Positions 34,445-45,706 of a stretch of DNA of 64,000 nucleotides are shown piece after piece. The notes beneath the pieces are model-generated. The model was not told where the DNA came from. It did no database searches and saw only the letters and a list, made by a program, of their open reading frames with translations. The DNA is from Chaetoderma sp. LZ-2023a (lineage: Eukaryota > Mollusca > Caudofoveata > Chaetodermatida > Chaetodermatidae): positions 129,958,901 to 130,022,900 of the forward strand of contig CM067374.1 in assembly GCA_034401795.1 (NCBI GenBank), given 5' to 3'. A program made the position numbers and the translations under genes. How positions within the stretch are numbered: position 1 is the first letter of the stretch; every line of letters begins with the position of its first letter.

Positions 34445-36350
34445 TAATTTAGGAGTCTCAAGATAATAATAATAAATCTAAAAGTAACTATGCAAACAAT
34501 GGGACTCATTTGCTAGTAGACGAGGGAAAATATTCAGTACATAGAACTAAGTTGGTATCTTGTTTACATGGGTTTGTCAGAGGTACCTCACCGATCCGTA
34601 TATCCGTGAGGTATCCCTGCAAGGGAGGGTCCTAACGAGGCTACTTATGTAGTTTAATATAAACCATTATACCCCTAACAAAAATATTATTGTTGCGAAA
34701 GGAAAGTGCCTCACACGGGCCTCTGTCACAGGAAAATGCCTTCAATACTGAAGCGGAGAAAGAGCGCTGGCACAAAGGGCCCCTCTCTTGTTCAACCATA
34801 GACTAAGTGTAGTGTGTGTCAACCTAGTGAAATTATAATTAATGTGATGCACGCTGTAATATGTGAAGATGGGGTGGCTGTTTTCCGAAGAATTCAAATG
34901 CCGCCATCTTATGTCCAAGATACTGCATTGGTAGTTGCCGCTTTATTTATGCGGCCCTTCAGCTAAATTCTAACCTACCATTTAGTTGTTAGAGTTGCTT
35001 CCAAACTTTGGCCGCAAGTGGCAGGGAGTTCTACCTATCTTTTGACAGATGAGCCTAACAGGCGAAGAAGCTCGGTTTCCAGAAGGTCACCCTACAGAGC
35101 ATTTCCCACAGCAAGGCAGCGTGCGGACATGTTACGGAGTGACAGTTTCAGAATCATATAACGATCCAGTTACAAATCACACCGCAACCACATACAACAT
35201 CACTAGGACAAGTTATCACTCACATAAGAAATTTGGAAAGTGTACAAAAGTTTTATGGCTGGGAAATCTCCACAGACGAACTGTTGATGCGGCTCACTCT
35301 CAAGGATGGTGAGGAAGAACGACTGTAGTCGGATGTCTACTAGATAATCATAATAGCTAATACATTAATTAAGTAGAGTGTTAAAAAGTGTCCATCCAGT
35401 AATGGAAGTTTGAAAGTTGCCCATAACATGAAGGGCTACAGTTGTAATTAAACAATGGATGTACATTACTGGGTACACTGTACATGATACATCGCATAGC
35501 TCTTGCAGTGTACCAGGCAGAGTCCCATCAGACTGTGGCCTAAAAGTTAATTAAACACATGACATGCTGCACGTAAGTTTGAATACCACTTTTCAGCATG
35601 GTCCAGACGGTCTGATGAGTTGTCCACCAAGAATCACCACTTGTTCTACATGCTGAAGAGATGACATATGGGCCGCGAGGCCCATCCGCAGGAAAGCTCC
35701 TCCTATGTGTTGGTAGTGAGGAAGTATCTTCTATTTATTTAGTTGCCCATGGATGACCATCCGAGGGCTTACAAAAACTTGATGTGGATGCTCTGATTGC
35801 TGGCCAGAGAATGAGAACTGAACTCCGAATGCCACTGCTGCAGTTAATAAGGAGCCACAGTCAGTAAGCAGTTGCCCAAGTCTAGCACTGCTCTGGCCAC
35901 ACAACATACCACTTGTTCTTTCTCGGCGAAGTGTGGTCTCTATTCTGGATTTTTTGCTCCTCTTATACTACTCATGACGTCAGATGCAGGACGCCCAGCC
36001 AATCAGCGGGCGATCTGTGGCCAATCAGCATGCAGCTAGGAAGGGTGAGGCTTTCACGTGATAGGCACATTCCCCATTCATTTAATACATACACGCGATT
36101 ACAACATCTCAGTAATATTTTGAAAACAATTTCAATGAACCATTTTGTGATAACTCTGCCATTTCTGGTCCGATCTTTAAAAAGGTAAATGGTTTTGGAA
36201 TCCTCCTCTCATTCCGGTCCTGATAGGTACCAAGAATGATGAGAATGGTGTAATTTAAGGAAATTACGTGCACCAACTCGGTACACTCTAGTATGCATTC
36301 TCTCCCAATGCTGACACGTGTTGTCAGGGAAGCTCTGGCGCGCACTATGC
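34445..36350 (-). repeat. LTR-like 5' region of Gypsy element 1 (homologous to 61020-63967)
   Basis: The entire stretch is the reverse complement of the region at the right end of the window, at perhaps 75-80% identity by eye. About 1 kb present in the other copy (62150-63180) is missing near 35260. It leads into the gag ATG at 34440. A smaller LTR could start with TGTCAAAAGATAGGTAG at 35047. The shared similarity continues past that point to 36350, so either the LTR is very long or a leader is shared. A paired 3' LTR is not visible. Confidence 0.7.
35959..36060 (-). promoter_or_regulatory. Conserved promoter: E-box, two CCAAT boxes, CRE, TATA
   Basis: Read on the minus strand: CACGTG (36060-36055), ATTGG (36025-36021), ATTGG (36003-35999), TGACGTCA (35982-35975) and TATAAGAGG (about 35967-35959). 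The same order and spacing recur at 61321-61430, although the sequence between the sites has diverged. Confidence 0.8.
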
Positions 36351-36365
36351 GATCTTACCGACTTA

Positions 36366-36510
36366 GTCTTTCATAGAAACCTCCCTCATATGGCTGTATC
36401 CTACTCAGGGGGCGTGCTTGGAATGTACCTGGAACGGTTGTTCCGTACCCAGCCGAGCTGGGATGGTCTGTACCCATCCGGCCGAACCACGCTACACCAT
36501 GCTGTTATAC
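36366..36510. repeat. Repeat R, copy 2
   Basis: Matches 27880-28060 in the same orientation, including ACCCAGCCGAGCTGGGATGG. See copy 1. Confidence 0.8.
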
Positions 36511-36797
36511 GATTGTATTATAAACGTTAATTATTATTAGTTAAATTAGTTAATTATACTCCTAGGCCACATTCATGCACAGACACGCCATCACTTACCA
36601 CACACAAATTTGTTGACATAACGCCAGAATCATATTTAAGAGTGGACGAATGTTGACCACAGATGGATACAGTCAGTGAGAGTTACGAATATGGACTCGG
36701 AAGGACTTCGACAGCGGTCTCTGAGTAGTGAGATTGTCAGCTATGTAGTTAGCTGGCTGGTCAGTTAGAGAGAGAGAGAAGAACGCAAGGTTAACTT

Positions 36798-36862
36798 AAG
36801 GGAGGCAATTCATGCAAAAAAAATCACTAATTCCAGTTTTTGGCATGAATTACCTCCCTTTA
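36798..36862. repeat. Fold-back repeat
   Basis: AAGGGAGGCAATTCATGC and GCATGAATTACCTCCCTT form an 18-bp stem with one mismatch around a 29-nt loop. It could be a solo MITE or a transcribed hairpin. Confidence 0.85.
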
Positions 36863-36999
36863 CCTGTTGAAGATGATGAAGGGCTGGTAACTTAATGACA
36901 AACATGAAAACTGGAAAGCTTTACCAGTGAATGACCTTGACCCCAATGGAGATACTATGATTTACATTGGAAATTGTTTAGATCTTTCAATGTTCTAGA

Positions 37000-37895
37000 A
37001 TCTGGCCTGGTTTGAAGCGAATTGGAAGAAAACTATAGGAGATGACACTGTTGCAATATTGCTCCCATAGGTTTACTATGGCGATATGTGGCACCAAAAC
37101 GCTGGTTTTCTCGAAAACTGCTGGTTGGATCAACATTAAATTTGATACCAATCAAGTCAATATGAGAGCTAGAAGTTCACCAAATTTCAAGTCGATCAGA
37201 GCGAAACTCATTTTGGCGGGCATTTTGGAAAAAAAATAATTTGAAACTAGTTCATTTCTGGCCAAAATTTTTTTTGGTAATTTTTAAATTTTTTCAAAAT
37301 TTTTCATCCCGAGTTCCTTTCTGCAAAAAAACGAAAACCGGTATTTTTGGGCAAAATTATTTCATGGCGGCCATTTTGAAAAAAAAAATTAAAAAAAAAG
37401 ATCATCAGTGGCAACATCCTACCTAAGTATGGGAGTGATCCGATCAAAACTCTAGGTGTAGTAGTACTTCAAACATTCATTTGAAATCCTCATACATTGC
37501 CTATGGGACTATTTCCCCTGCATTCTGAGGTATGGCGGGCATTTTGAGAAAAAAAAATTTCGGAAACAAATCCCCAGTGGTAACATCCTCAGCAAATATG
37601 GTAGTGATCCGTTCAAAACTCTGGCTGTAGTAGCACTTCAAAGATCAATTTTGAAAATCCCCATACTATGGAACATTTTTGCCCACTCAAAGGTGGTAGC
37701 TCGAAAACTATTGGGTGGATCCAAAATAGAAGTAATAGCCATCGATTGTGGCTCTTGGGCTCTTGAGGTTGACCAAGTTTGGAAATGAGCAGATGAAAAC
37801 TGTAGGAGGAGATAGCGCCTACACTTTTGGGAGAAGAATAATAATAAGAAAGATCCTGAGTAAAAACAATAATCTGCGATAGATCGCAGATTAAT
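37000..37895 (+). repeat. Internally repetitive block ending in a perfect hairpin
   Basis: Units contain GATC(C/A)..CAAAACTCT(A/G)G, GTAGTAGTACTTCAAA and ATGGCGG(G/C)CATTTTG followed by A-runs (near 37215, 37365, 37535). The pair at about 37440 and 37608 is clearest. The end is GAAGAATAATAATAAGAAAG and then a hairpin AATCTGCGAT/ATCGCAGATT at 37871-37892. There is no long open frame. The unit structure with a 3' hairpin suggests a non-autonomous mobile repeat whose class I cannot name. Confidence 0.65.
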
Positions 37896-38440
37896 TATAT
37901 GTGTAAATAATAGAATAAAGAAAGTTCCGTAAACGAGTCATCATTAATAGAATACAGCATTGTGTCATCCATTTCATCTATCCCCGCTAGAAGGAAGATC
38001 CCGGTCGGTACGCGGGTTGAGACGGTGGCGAACCAATCCCCATATAGAACCTCCCAGCCAGCCACCCGTCTTGCCACCCGGTACCATATATGTCTTGTAC
38101 AGTCATGTAGATAACTCACCCCAGCCCCTGATGGGCACCCTGTTTTATCTGGATATTCTTGCTTAACAGGGTCTTTTACTTTGCTTTGGCATTTAAATCT
38201 TCAAACATGTAGTCAATGATTTGCCATAGATGTAGGTCAATCGTCTGATCAAATAAATGCCACTTCAGGCAGTAGACCATTCCAGTTTATCCATCCACCA
38301 TATGTCACAATCAAACATGTGACGTGTAGGATGACGTCATAATCAATGACGTCATGAATGACGTAGATAAGTACGACACGAGCGCAAAATAGGCGGACTA
38401 AGCGTTGTTGTACGAATTGTATGTCGTTACTATTTAATGA
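37896..38440. other. No gene seen
   Basis: Unremarkable apart from GATGACGTCATAATCAATGACGTCATGAATGACG at about 38332-38365 (given here as two overlapping CRE palindromes, TGACGTCA at about 38333 and 38348). The phrase AGGATGACGTCATAATCAAT recurs at about 58370. Confidence 0.5.
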
Positions 38441-38648
38441 ACATTCTGTTGAATATTTTGAATCTAATTTGACTGGTCGCTGTTGCTGCCACGGGCATCA
38501 ACAGCAACCAGTCTAATAAGTTTCAAAATATTCAACAACTTACTTGTATAGTTTTCTGGAAATTGATAGTCAGGGAGTTCGGGGATCGATCGACCCCAAC
38601 ACGAGTGAGGTGTGGGTGGAGCTTAACTAGAGATGGGCGGGGCATAGC
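38440..38648. repeat. Fold-back (MITE-like) repeat, family F
   Basis: The arms GTTGAATATTTTGAATCTAA plus TTTGACTGGTCGCTGTTGC, and their complement ending in TTCAAAATATTCAAC (38521-38536), form a hairpin of about 45 bp per arm. The following 110 bp (GTATAGTTTTCTGGAAATTG onward) are the reverse complement of 47720-47835. Both copies thus share a long tail. It is inserted next to LINE fragment D. Confidence 0.85.
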
Positions 38649-38649
38649 T

Positions 38650-38954
38650 AAAATGGGAAATGTCCATTATCGTCCACCACGTCAAATGCCTTTTGGCTGT
38701 CTAGGAATGCAATATGAATTTCCACTGCTTCTGAGATTGTCTCTGATAAGACCAGGGCTGCCATAATTAGAGAGGCCTGAAGTGAAGCATACTAAGGTGA
38801 GGATTGGTTTCCGGGCAGATTGTTTTGCAATCTGTCTAGTATAATGTGATCAAATACGTTGCCAAGTAAAGATGATACACTGATACCTCTGTAATTGCTT
38901 GGGATTGAAGGATCTTTTCTCTTTGTGTACTGGAGTGATTATGTTATGCCAGAC
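38650..38954 (-). mobile_element. LINE fragment D (RT)
   Basis: The minus strand reads IITPVHK, NYRGISVSSLLGNVFDHII, ALVLSETISEAVE and AFLDSQKAFDVV (catalytic Asp of RT motif A) with one or two shifts. It is split from any upstream part by the SINE-like insertion at 38967-39411 and ends at fold-back repeat F. Confidence 0.8.
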
Positions 38955-38966
38955 TTAAGGGTAAGC

Positions 38967-39411
38967 TTCTTTCTTCTTTTCGTTCACTGATCATACCGCC
39001 AGTCCTAAAGTGACTATCGACATGATCATAAGCATTAAGTGCGTGGATCCATGGTTTATTAGAGTGTGCCATGCAGCCTGGAACCTCCGTCTTCAGCACT
39101 CGAGGTTTCTGTCAGGGTTACCTCACCCTTACCTCCTTTAGTCGCCTCTTACGACACGCAGAGGATAAGGTAAGCTTCTTTCTTCTTTTCATTCGCTGAT
39201 CATACCGCCAGTCCTAAAGTGACTATCGACATGATCATAAGCATTAAGTACGTGGATCCATGGTTTATTAGAGTGCGCCATGCGGCCTGGAACCTCCGTC
39301 TTCAGAACTCGAGGTTTCTGTCAGGGTTACTTCACCCTTACCTCCTTTAGTCGCCTCTTACGACACGCAGAGGATATGGAAGGTGCATTCTAAACCCCAC
39401 CTACAGGGCAA
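38967..39411 (-). mobile_element. SINE-like repeat S, dimeric, with perfect 12-bp target duplication
   Basis: Two tandem units (38967-39172 and 39180-39411) share CTGATCATACCGCCAGTCCT, GCCTGGAACCTCCGTCTTCA and CGCCTCTTACGACACGCAGA. The first lacks the last ~40 bp (CCCCACCTACAGGGCA). TTAAGGGTAAGC flanks the pair at 38955-38966 and 39412-39423. The TTC-rich side reads as a (GAA)n 3' tail on the minus strand, as in SINEs mobilised by LINE machinery. A third copy is at 46084-46326. Confidence 0.88.
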
Positions 39412-39423
39412 TTAAGGGTAAGC

Positions 39424-41049
39424 AGATTCTGCTTTATATGAATTCTTCTTCTTCTTTAGGGATACTCTTCCGCTTAATTGGACAACCTCACTCAAGATTC
39501 AAGATTTAAAATCATTTATTTTCAGATTAGATCAGGCAACACTTTATGTAATTATAAAGCTCTGGCCACAACCAGGCTGCCATACATGAATGACCTCGTA
39601 GGCTGGTGAGCAAACTTGTAGGATAAGATCAGTTTCTGGAAATTCTACTCTTTGGCTTATCCAATCTTAGTAGAATAAAACTACCTCCCCAACATGACAT
39701 GGGTGTTGCCTCTTTCCCAGGGGCCAATGTAAATAATGCTAGATGGATAATCAGGTGATGTAAAGGCACACACCAATCTGAGAAAATCATCAGTAACATG
39801 GGAATTAATGATAAAGATGAAAATCTTAACATCACGAAATCACGATTGTAACTTCTGTCCAGCGACATCTGCCTAAAATTCTCCAATGCCCACATTTACT
39901 TTGGCCTATTAAACTATTCAAACAAACTAACCTCCACACAGCAAACAACCATCAGAGAGATAAACTGAGTGGCCTTATCCTCTAAGTCCAGTATCAAAAC
40001 GATACCAGCAATACTGGCAGCCCACTTCAGAGTGGGCTCTGATAATATTCACTGGACAGAGGAAACAGCAAACAAAATATACACCCACTGGCTGCATTCA
40101 GTAGGTTCAAACTAAATTCCGGTCACGGTCATAACCACCCAGACACTCTCCTAGGTTCTAATATTGTTGACCTCACTGGCTATCCATTAAGTGCATCCGT
40201 CTCTGCAAGGAGGAAGAAGGCAAAACAATTACAATTTTTTAAACAATATAATCCACTATTTCCAGATCCATGCTAATGCGACCATAAATGTACAACACAC
40301 TTATTCGTTGACCGGGAAGGGAATGGGGCACATATCTATCAGAAGTCAAGGGAAATTAGTGGGAGGTAGGGGCTTCTAAACAATATGCGAAAACGGGTTG
40401 ACTACACAGCACGCCAAAGGTGACATTTGTGAGGGAAAGGTTGATCCATAATCAGTGCATTAGGAGAGCATTCGCTGAACCAACACACCAGAGAGGGGAT
40501 TTACTTGTGTTTCGTTGTCACCAAGGGGTGGGGGTGGGGTGGGTGGGGATGTTCATGCCAAATTTTGCACGGAGGAACTTAAGACTTGTGGCCCTGCCAG
40601 TGGACGAAGACAGAATATGATTTAGTTGGAGTCACTAGATGGAAGTGCTCTGGAACAATCACATTAAGCATCTGATTTTGCTGTATGCGTGTGTTTGCAC
40701 ACGTGTGTGTGCGTGCATGCATATGTGTGGTTCTCAAGCAGAGCACACGAAGCGGTCAGTTTCCATCAAAGCCTCAGAGGCCATCAGGAAGAGGAGGCTT
40801 GCCAGCATGGGAAAATGGGGCTTTGAGAATTTCACAGAGGGACTAAAATGATATGGAAATAGGGCAGGGTGTGGAGTCAAGTTGTCCAACCTGCCCTCCG
40901 GTATACTTTGGCATAGTGAAACGTTGGATGGAATGAGATTCGCTGGAGGGTCTTCATCCTCTGGGATAGTGGATTGACCAACGGCTACTTGGGATAATCA
41001 CACCGATACCAATGAAGGAATGATGAGAAATTGTGTAAATTTTCTTTTC
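39424..41049. other. No recognisable gene
   Basis: Only short frames without family resemblance. 39480-39560 has AAGATTCAAGATTTAAAATC-type sequence. A G-run lies at about 40526-40550 and a GT-rich tract at about 40685-40730. Decayed LINE sequence may be present on the minus strand but I cannot support it. Confidence 0.5.
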
Positions 41050-41480
41050 CAGAGCACGTTCTACCAGTAGCTGGAGGTAGATCGGTTCTTTCCGTATCCA
41101 CATATCTCTATTTTATCATGTCTGTGCTTTCTGTTCGCTGTCTTCGCTGACTTATCTGATGTCAGTTGAATTGTATTTCTGCTGGTCCTAGGAACATCGT
41201 CACGGTTAATCTCATCATTTGACAAATTTGTTTCTGCATCAAGGATCAGACTCTCATCAATCTCGATGCAGGGTTTCAGTCAATCAAAATGCAAGACAGA
41301 TGTCTTGTTTTCAAGTCCCTTTGATTTATATGTTACATCTAATTTTTGTTCTAGGACCACATATTGTCTCTTCCCCTTATTTGAAATTTTTGAAGACGCA
41401 TCTGGGACATGGGATCATTTAGATACACATTTTGCCAAGGGGGAGAGGGATCGCCATCCATGCAGTGACCTAAGAACAAA
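41050..41480 (-). pseudogene. Ty3/Gypsy element B, integrase C-terminal remnant
   Basis: The minus strand from about 41380 to 41190 reads GKRQYVVLEQKLDVTYKSKG and then VLHFDRLKPCIE, the C-terminal SH3-like end of Gypsy integrases (compare YKWRGRCVVLQQKSDVMYHL in element 1). The catalytic core is absent. Element B has therefore lost RT, RNase H and most of the integrase. Confidence 0.75.
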
Positions 41481-41734
41481 TCTTGTTTTCTATATTCTTT
41501 GTTAATATTTTTGCATACATATTTATGTGCCTTTTCTTTTAAAGTGTGATAATCGATGCATAATTGAAAGTTTCAATAATTCTTTCACACTTCATGGATG
41601 TCTTCCGGAACATTCATAAACAATTTGTTTATTTCTAATTTTCCTGTTTCTTTATATACTTTATTAACTTCTGTAAGGCATCTGCAACAAATGCCAAAAG
41701 ATAAGATAGGTTAACAGGTAGCAGGTCCTGATGT

Positions 41735-42133
41735 TCATTTAAATACATGAAATGGAATGTGCTTAATTTCATTTGTATCTACGAGGACACGTTGGCTTGC
41801 ATAGTTAGTGGCCAGCTTATAATCTTGGCCTGGCTCTAGCAAGATAGAAGAAGTGCGGGTTCCAGAATGCTGCACTATGGCCGACAATAACGCTTCTTCC
41901 CCTGGCTCTGTCATAGCCATGCTAGCTAGCAATAAGGTACAAATGTGGTACAATTCACTACATTGGCCCAAAGGCATCTGGTAAACCGCCTGTCTATCAA
42001 GCAAAGCAGATGAAGTACAGATTTCGGAATATTGCATAGTACTGCACAATAACTCTTCTCGCTCCGGATCTAACATAGCCATGCTAGCGAGCTGTAAGGA
42101 ACAAGTCTGGTACAATTCATCATGTTGGCACAA
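41735..42133 (-). pseudogene. Ty3/Gypsy element B, post-protease linker with 54-residue tandem duplication
   Basis: The 132-residue frame contains two similar units: DELYQTCSLQLASMAMLDPE, and SELYHICTLLLASMAMTEPG further on. At the DNA level the phrase CATAGCCATGCTAGC occurs at 41912 and 42074, a period of 162 bp, so the duplication is in frame. No known fold is recognised. Position directly after the protease suggests the pol linker before RT. Confidence 0.7.
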
Positions 42134-42150
42134 CAGAATCCGTTAACAAT

Positions 42151-42453
42151 CTATTTCAAGCTTTTGAAAATTATTGCCTCAGTAGTCTGATGAAAATCTG
42201 CTCCTAGGAGAGTAGCATTTTGTATGTCCTGTACGATTATGCATTGCATGAAATGAAGATCGTCTATAAATATAGTGAAGTTGGCTTCACCTGACGTTTT
42301 TAATATCTCCCTGCTTAGGAAAAATAATTGTATTTTTGTAGGCTGGAGAGATGGTCGTTCATGTGGAGCCATTGATTGATATAATTGTTTACTTATTACA
42401 GTTACGGAAGCTCCAGTATCAACTGTTGTATACACAGATTGTCCGCCAATCAA
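42151..42453 (-). pseudogene. Ty3/Gypsy element B, aspartic protease
   Basis: The 100-residue frame has the intact active-site loop VDTGASVTVISKQLY (about 11-25), then APHERPSLQPTKIQL, and the flap/second loop ending ATLLGADF. It is the same lineage as the element 1 protease (which has GTGAS and PPHKKPPLRPT). The frame itself is open, but it is separated from its gag by stops and has no downstream RT. Confidence 0.85.
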
Positions 42454-42584
42454 ACAATGTCATTTTAACATTTTTCTTGATATTACAGGTAGAGATTCAA
42501 CTTTCTTTGGTGGAGGCTGCTTTCTTGAAGCACCACATCCTTTAATGTAACGTGCCGTTTTCTTTATTTACGAATGTTCGCTCC

Positions 42585-43320
42585 TCATGTTTGGAGCATT
42601 GAAGAAATGGGTCCAGATGACTCCACTATTGTTTGATGAAGAGAAAGTAATGGAGGAATTAATGAGGGCTGTGAATGGCAATTTGGGGGATTATAAGGAA
42701 TGCATTCTCCATAATATTTGTAACAGTTGTTATGGCCATGTCCACACTCCATACATATGGGACATGGACGTAAAGGATGATGTTGGACCATGGTCCAACT
42801 TTGCTCAGTTTGTTTTGTATTGCTATTATCGATGGAAGAACCGGTGGTAGCGGAAGTCGTTTGTGTCACTGATTGTCATGTTAACATTGGGGGTAATCAT
42901 GTTGGTTTGTGTTCCAGTGGTTCATAGCATATAGAAGAGGAATTACCTCCAGAGGCAGAATTTGGCAGATCAAGATTTGGCAGGTTTGAAGGGCAGCCGC
43001 TGATCCAATGACCTGGTTATTTATAGCAGTAACAGTATTCACTTACATATTTGTGACTAAGCTTTTCATCAAATTACATACATTATTGTAATTGATCTGC
43101 TAAATTGCCCACGCTAGATTCGAGATTTCCTTCTTGAGATGGATTACTGTACGGATTATCATTGTGACACTTATTTTGGATATAATCATTGCTTTTATGG
43201 TAGGGGCCTCAAACCCCACATGGACCTCTGCGGTCATTTTCACGTCCTCTTCCACGATATTGGTTTCCGTGATTTTGATTCTGTTTACCTGAATGCACTA
43301 AGTACGCATCTGGTAGCCTA
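42585..43320 (-). pseudogene. Ty3/Gypsy element B, gag C-terminal region
   Basis: The minus frame 42869-42585 holds CPICMECGHGHNNCYKYYGE, a variant zinc-knuckle-like cluster. Around 43040-42990 another frame reads CYCYK, a stop, then PGHWISGCPSNLP, which resembles a CCHC knuckle (C-x-C...GHW...C). Together with the protease downstream this places the gag end here. Heavily damaged. Confidence 0.6.
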
Positions 43321-43475
43321 ACGAACACAATATAATAATGCTTTTGTATGCTAATTGACTACTGTTTATTATGTTATGGAAATCTGCCTTTACATGGCAA
43401 ACCACATTTTCCGTCCTTCCATAAGGTCTATGATCTTGTTATCAAACCAATAGATAATACAACAAAGACAATATA

Positions 43476-43695
43476 TGAGGTCGAATGTTTTAGAAAATAA
43501 TATATGATATAAGTTGGATTACTATAATAATTAATGTATCAAACTATTACTCTATTAATCTCGTTTCCCAAGGTGAAACCTACCTATGAAGTCAAAGGTT
43601 TTAGAAAATAATATATGATATAAGTTGCATTATTATAATTATGTAATGTAGTCAAACTATCACTCTATTAATCTAGTTTCCCACAGATGAACCAT
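43476..43695. repeat. Two-copy tandem repeat, 111-bp period
   Basis: TTTTAGAAAATAATATATGA and about 80 following bases occur at 43489 and 43600 with around 10% difference. It lies exactly between Gypsy element A (higher coordinates) and Gypsy element B. Confidence 0.85.
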
Positions 43696-43825
43696 ACTAT
43701 GGACACAATGATTCAGGCATTATTCTGACCCCACAAGCATGCATCAGGTGTCACTACATTAATCGTCACACTGAGATATATACACGATAGGCCTGTCACT
43801 CAAATATTTCTGGAGGAATTGACAG

Positions 43826-44180
43826 TCATCTCAATCGCATCCTATAAACACTATTGGGAGTGGTAGATGTCAATTGCATACAAGTTTGGGTAGGTTGTGT
43901 TGTAGAAGGGATGATCCGAGTCAATGTGGTTGGTTGGTTGGAATGGGGTGCAATGGATTGAAGAGTTTTTGGTTGAGGTACTGAATATGCTGTGGATCGT
44001 ATTGAGTGTTGGAGGGTTGTTAGTGGAGGAGGAGGAGGAGAAGGAGGAGGAGGAGGAGTGGCTGCTCCAGAATTAGGGGCAGGTTCAGACATGTTGAATA
44101 TGTCTTCAGACCCTTTATTGCTGTGCATATCATTGAAAATGCATGTTGGTCGAGCAGCATCTGGTCTAACATGTCAGTGA
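43826..44180 (-). pseudogene. Ty3/Gypsy element A, C-terminal tail of polyprotein
   Basis: The frame 44128-43826 encodes a Pro-rich segment from a (GGA)n tract (44019-44057) and then Thr/Gln-rich sequence. It follows the integrase after a short shifted stretch, in the position where Gypsy polyproteins end in a low-complexity tail. Confidence 0.55.
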
Positions 44181-44198
44181 TTCCGTCTAGTCATACTA

Positions 44199-45063
44199 TT
44201 ATGAAACGTCACTGCATATAACCCTGTTTGGGGGTATTTCCATCACTCTGCCGTATGACCAAGACCTCTTACCTTGGATTGGTGGTGGCTTGAGATACAT
44301 ACGTTCCCCTACAGATAATGCTGAAAATTCTGGACCAGCTGTCATAACATAATGATGTTTTGACTTGTTGTTCAATCTCAATGTGAACTTGGTCAGACTG
44401 AATGGTTTCAGGGTGCAGTAATTTTGATGGAACTGGTAGTGAGGTATGTGTATTTCGCCCCATTAAGCATTGTACTGGAGTTGATGTATGAACTTTATTA
44501 TGCTTCTTTCCTACTTTCACCACAGCTTCCGCCGTTCCCTTCGATTGGCTGTAGTATGGCGAGCTTGTAATGTGCTTGAAATTCCAATCTTTTGAACACC
44601 TGCTGTATTCATGGCTGATAAATTGTGGGTCATTGTCTGTCAGTCATACCCTTGGGGAACCATGATGGACAAAATTTGATTGTCGCTTTCACAACCATGT
44701 CTGACACGGTATCTCTTAGTAGGTCCAGCTAAAACATCACTTTACCGATCCACAGTGGTGAGATACGATTTTCCATCATGTTGGAGAATATCCTGTAATA
44801 CATACTGCCATGGTGGCTCTGAAATGGGTTGCCTCAACATTGGCTCTTAAAGAGTGTTATGCATTATATTGGGTGCGGATGTGGCAATTTTCACAAGGCT
44901 CTTTGATGTTTGACCTAATAGCAGACCAGAACAGTGTACTGCACCCGTTCTTTGTAGATTTCTCAATGCCTTGGTGTGGTGTGTGTATCTTCCGCAACAT
45001 CTTTTTATGCATATCTTTGGGCATCACAACATTGTCTGCTTTATATATTATGCTATCAGCCAC
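44199..45063 (-). pseudogene. Ty3/Gypsy element A, integrase
   Basis: 45063-44857 carries the H2C2 zinc-binding region (MLRKIHTPHQGIEKSTKNGC, then CENCHIRTQY; the pattern H-H-C-C is visible). The core region 44800-44520 is broken. 44523-44269 and 44381-44199 give the later part (QCLMGRNTHTSLPVPSKLL; LKPPPIQGKRSWSYGRVMEI). The fold is that of the Gypsy lineage with a long C-terminus, unlike element B. Confidence 0.82.
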
Positions 45064-45180
45064 AACCAGATCTGACAGAAAGTTCCAAAAAACTGTATCT
45101 GTCGGTACTTCTTTCTTCTGTACAGGCTAACCATACCTGATGTATGGGATGTGTGATAGCACAGTGTCCTTGGCAGTGCA

Positions 45181-45706
45181 CTATTTAATCAGTTCAAATG
45201 TATGGTCTAGAATCTGTCCTGACCAGAGTTCGATCCTAGAAATCTCTGTACTGAATATCTCAAAATCTTTACTGGGGTTATATGTACGAGTTAGTGGTGC
45301 ATGTGATAATGTATCTGCAAAGAGCATTGTGCTACCCTTCCTGTAATGTATGGTGAAGGAGGATTTCTGGAACCGCATCATCATTCTCTGAAACCGTTTT
45401 GGTGCATACGACATTGGATGTTTAAAGATCGTTTCTAATGGTTTGTGGGCTGTTTCTACTAGGATGTTCTGGTGTCCATAAAGTCACTGATTCTATCAGC
45501 CCATTGCATATGTGATATCCATCCACTCTTTCACTCTGCACGAAGTTATCCTTTTCTGCCTTCTTCAATGTAGTTGAGGCATATGCCACTGGATGATTAT
45601 TCTGTATCAAACATGCCCCTAAACCATACTCATATGCATCTACTTGTAATGTTTCTGTAATGTGTGTGGTATTTTGGGCCGTAGTAGCATAAAACAGGAG
45701 CTGCAA
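45181..45706 (-). pseudogene. Ty3/Gypsy element A, RNase H
   Basis: The two frames 45706-45422 and 45414-45181 contain VDAYEYGLGACLIQNNHPVA (first catalytic Asp), YASTTLKKAEKDN, HYRKGSTMLFADTLSHAP (Asp of the LADTLSRA motif) and PKRFQRMMMRFQ. They are joined by one shift near 45415. Confidence 0.85.

Noticed and set aside
36358-36510. Repeat R as a 5S rRNA or tRNA pseudogene
   Set aside because: The CCCAGCCGAGCTGGG palindrome suggests structure, but no internal polymerase III boxes or 5S/tRNA similarity could be recognised.
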